DNA from: PALSA-1006 sp036171275
Lineage (GTDB): Bacteria; Pseudomonadota; Gammaproteobacteria; Burkholderiales; Gallionellaceae
NCBI GenBank assembly: GCA_036171275.1
Contig: JAVHQT010000042.1
Span: forward strand, 33,699 to 97,698
Direction of reading: 5' to 3'
Length of the DNA: 64,000 nt
Notes under the pieces: generated by a model
Seen by the model: only the letters and a program-made list of their open reading frames with translations
Databases searched by the model: none
Told to the model about the DNA's origin: nothing
Position numbers and translations under genes: made by a program
In this document: positions 62,446 to 64,000 of the stretch, piece after piece
Layout: each line of letters begins with the position of its first letter
Position numbering within the stretch: the stretch's first letter is position 1

Positions 62446-62461
62446 TAAGTCATTGATTTTA
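62446..62461. promoter_or_regulatory. IHF-like motif TAAGTCATTGATTTTA
   Basis: A one-base variant of the recurrent motif. It lies about 60 nt upstream of the trhP start. Confidence 0.3.
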
Positions 62462-62519
62462 TTGATAAATTTAATAAAATTGCGCTTTTAACAACCTAAC
62501 AGAATTTCAACTATTCAAG

Positions 62520-63869
62520 ATGTCGTTATCAATGAAAACACCCGAACTGCTCTTGCCTGCTGGCACACTAGAAAAAATGCGCACCGCCTTTGCTTTCGGT
62601 GCCGATGCCGTGTATGCCGGACAACCGCGTTATTCTTTACGTGCTCGCAACAACGAATTTAAGCTAGAAGAATTGCAAATCGGCATTCAAGAAGCGCATT
62701 CGCTGGGAAAAAAACTGTTTGTTGCTAGCAACTTGATGCCGCACAACGCCAAAGTGAAAACCTATATGGTGGACATGGAACCGGTGATTGCGCTGCAGCC
62801 AGATGCGCTGATTATGGCCGACCCCGGCTTGATTGCGATGGTTCGCGAGCGCTGGCCAGAGGTGGAAATTCACTTGTCGGTACAAGCCAATACCGTGAAT
62901 TACGCCGCCGTGAAATTTTGGAAATCACTCGGACTCGCGCGCGTGATTTTGTCGCGCGAATTATCGCTGGATGAAATTGCCGAAATTCGCCAAGAATGTC
63001 CCGACATGGAACTGGAAGTTTTTGTGCATGGCGCGTTGTGCATTGCGTATTCCGGTCGCTGTTTGTTGTCCGGCTATTTTAATCATCGCGACGCAAATCA
63101 AGGTACGTGTACCAATTCCTGCCGCTGGGATTACAAAGTGGAAAACGCGGCAGAAGACGGCACGGGGCATATCGAAAAGATCGATTTCGATTTTGATAAA
63201 GCCTTAAGCAACAGCGCTTTGTCCGATTGTGGCGCGCAACCGCGTCACCCTGAAGCGGATAAAGTGTATGTCATTTCGCGGCAAGATCATCCCGGCGAAT
63301 TGATGCCGGTGCTGGAAGATGAGCACGGCACTTACATCATGAATTCCAAGGATTTACGTGCGGTGGAACACGTCGAAAAATTGGCAAAAATTGGCATTGA
63401 TTCGCTAAAAGTAGAAGGGCGCACCAAGTCGATTTATTACGTGGCGCGCACTGCGCAAGTTTATCGGCAAGCCATTGATGATGCAGCGGCGGGTCGGCCT
63501 TTTAATGTGCAATTATTGGGTGCTTTGGACGCGTTGGCGAATCGCGGATATACCGACGGTTTTTACGAACGCCACCACACGCATGAGCAACAAAATTATC
63601 TGCGCGGTCACTCAGAAAGTTTCCGCCAGCAATATGTCGGCGACATCGTCACCAGCGCCAATGGGTTTGCAGAAATTGACGTGAAGAACAAATTTCAAGT
63701 AGGCGACCAACTCGAAATTATCCATCCATCAGGCAACCAATTACTGAATTTGGCAGAAATGCGCAATTTGGATGGCGTCAAAATAAGCACCGCCCCGGGC
63801 AGTGGTCATCGCGTCTTGATTCCGCTGGCAGGCAATTATACAAAGGGAATGCTGGCAAGGTTTTTATAG
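62520..63869 (+). CDS. trhP: U32 family peptidase-like tRNA hydroxylation protein TrhP (YegQ)
   Basis: A 449-residue U32 family protein. It resembles E. coli YegQ/TrhP, which helps make 5-hydroxyuridine in tRNA, rather than a peptidase. The signature ELEVFVHGALCIAYSGRCLLSGYF and the Cys cluster GTCTNSCRWDY are visible. VEGRTKSIYYVARTAQVYR is also conserved. Two ATG codons (62520, 62532) can start it. It is followed by tandem repeats. Confidence 0.9.
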   Translation: MSLSMKTPELLLPAGTLEKMRTAFAFGADAVYAGQPRYSLRARNNEFKLEELQIGIQEAHSLGKKLFVASNLMPHNAKVKTYMVDMEPVIALQPDALIMADPGLIAMVRERWPEVEIHLSVQANTVNYAAVKFWKSLGLARVILSRELSLDEIAEIRQECPDMELEVFVHGALCIAYSGRCLLSGYFNHRDANQGTCTNSCRWDYKVENAAEDGTGHIEKIDFDFDKALSNSALSDCGAQPRHPEADKVYVISRQDHPGELMPVLEDEHGTYIMNSKDLRAVEHVEKLAKIGIDSLKVEGRTKSIYYVARTAQVYRQAIDDAAAGRPFNVQLLGALDALANRGYTDGFYERHHTHEQQNYLRGHSESFRQQYVGDIVTSANGFAEIDVKNKFQVGDQLEIIHPSGNQLLNLAEMRNLDGVKISTAPGSGHRVLIPLAGNYTKGMLARFL

Positions 63870-63884
63870 CGAATTTTCGTTTAT

Positions 63885-64000
63885 CCTTCGACAAGCTCAG
63901 GACGAACGGGGTTGGGGTTTGGGATGGGTGTTCATCCTTCGACAGGCTCAGGACGAACGGGGTTGGAGGTTTGGGGTGGGTGTTCATCCTTCGACAAGCT
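63885..64000. repeat. 51-bp tandem repeat with REP core, running off the window
   Basis: CCTTCGACAAGCTCAGGACG-type cores begin at 63885, 63936 and 63987, so the period is 51 bp. The spacer is G-rich (GGGGTTGGGGTTTGGGATGGG, varied between copies). At least two full units and the start of a third are present; the array continues beyond the window. Confidence 0.92.

Noticed and set aside
63885..64000. CRISPR array
   Set aside because: The repeats are 51 bp with near-identical spacers and a palindromic REP core; there are no unique spacers and no cas genes.

Overview
The window looks like a chromosome segment of a gammaproteobacterium. The gene orders acpP-fabF-pabC-mltG, yqgE-ruvX-pyrB-pyrC', dusB-fis-purH and hisS-yfgM-bamB-der are typical of that class, and the inactive PyrC' points to a Pseudomonas-like pyrBC' arrangement. 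A three-gene transhydrogenase, a soluble Hox hydrogenase and a rhodoquinone-type methyltransferase suggest a metabolically flexible bacterium able to live with little oxygen. I cannot name the genus. No tRNA, rRNA or CRISPR array was seen.

Layout. 1-8.8 kb: fatty-acid and folate genes (acpP, fabF, pabC, mltG), rdgB, rph, an orphan mini-CheA histidine kinase, then yqgE-ruvX-pyrB. 8.8-11.5 kb: a two-gene restriction-modification cassette inserted exactly between pyrB and pyrC', flanked by a 12-nt copy of the pyrC' start. 11.5-25.6 kb: pyrC', a cNMP-EAL protein, DUF4149-dsbC-ubi hydroxylase, dusB-fis-purH, a broken MntA/HepT pair, fadE, an orphan ParA, tatD and holB. 25.7-31.4 kb: hypA and hupE divergent from hoxFUYH, a group 3d NAD-reducing [NiFe] hydrogenase. 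31.5-35.2 kb: rquA, a membrane methyltransferase, bioF and bioH; bioH carries an in-frame repeat insertion.

35.4-39.4 kb is the standout: a complete diversity-generating retroelement (DGR) on the minus strand. In transcription order it holds a secreted caspase-FGE-sulfatase target protein ending in the variable repeat (VR), a stem-loop, avd, the reverse transcriptase, the template repeat (TR, lying inside the 3' end of the RT reading frame) and a terminator. TR and VR are 112 nt each and differ at 17 positions; every difference falls on a template adenine. This is direct sequence evidence of adenine-specific mutagenic retrohoming into a protein with an effector-type protease fold.

39.6-64 kb: DJ-1, PAP2, yajQ, ppnP, argG, argF-argD, rpsT, an ATP-grasp/chalcone-isomerase-like pair, a thiolase, queF, pntAa-pntAb-pntB, a MASE1-PAS-GGDEF-EAL protein, periplasmic LigE, hisS-yfgM-bamB-der and trhP. 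The window ends inside a 51-bp tandem repeat.

Two themes run through the window. One is a family of REP/MITE-like repeats (core CCTTCGACAAGCTCAGG..CGAACGG) in many intergenic gaps and once inside bioH. The other is a recurrent IHF-like motif, TATAATCAATnACTTA, near several gene starts. Most gene names rest on protein motifs and gene order read by eye; no database search was run.
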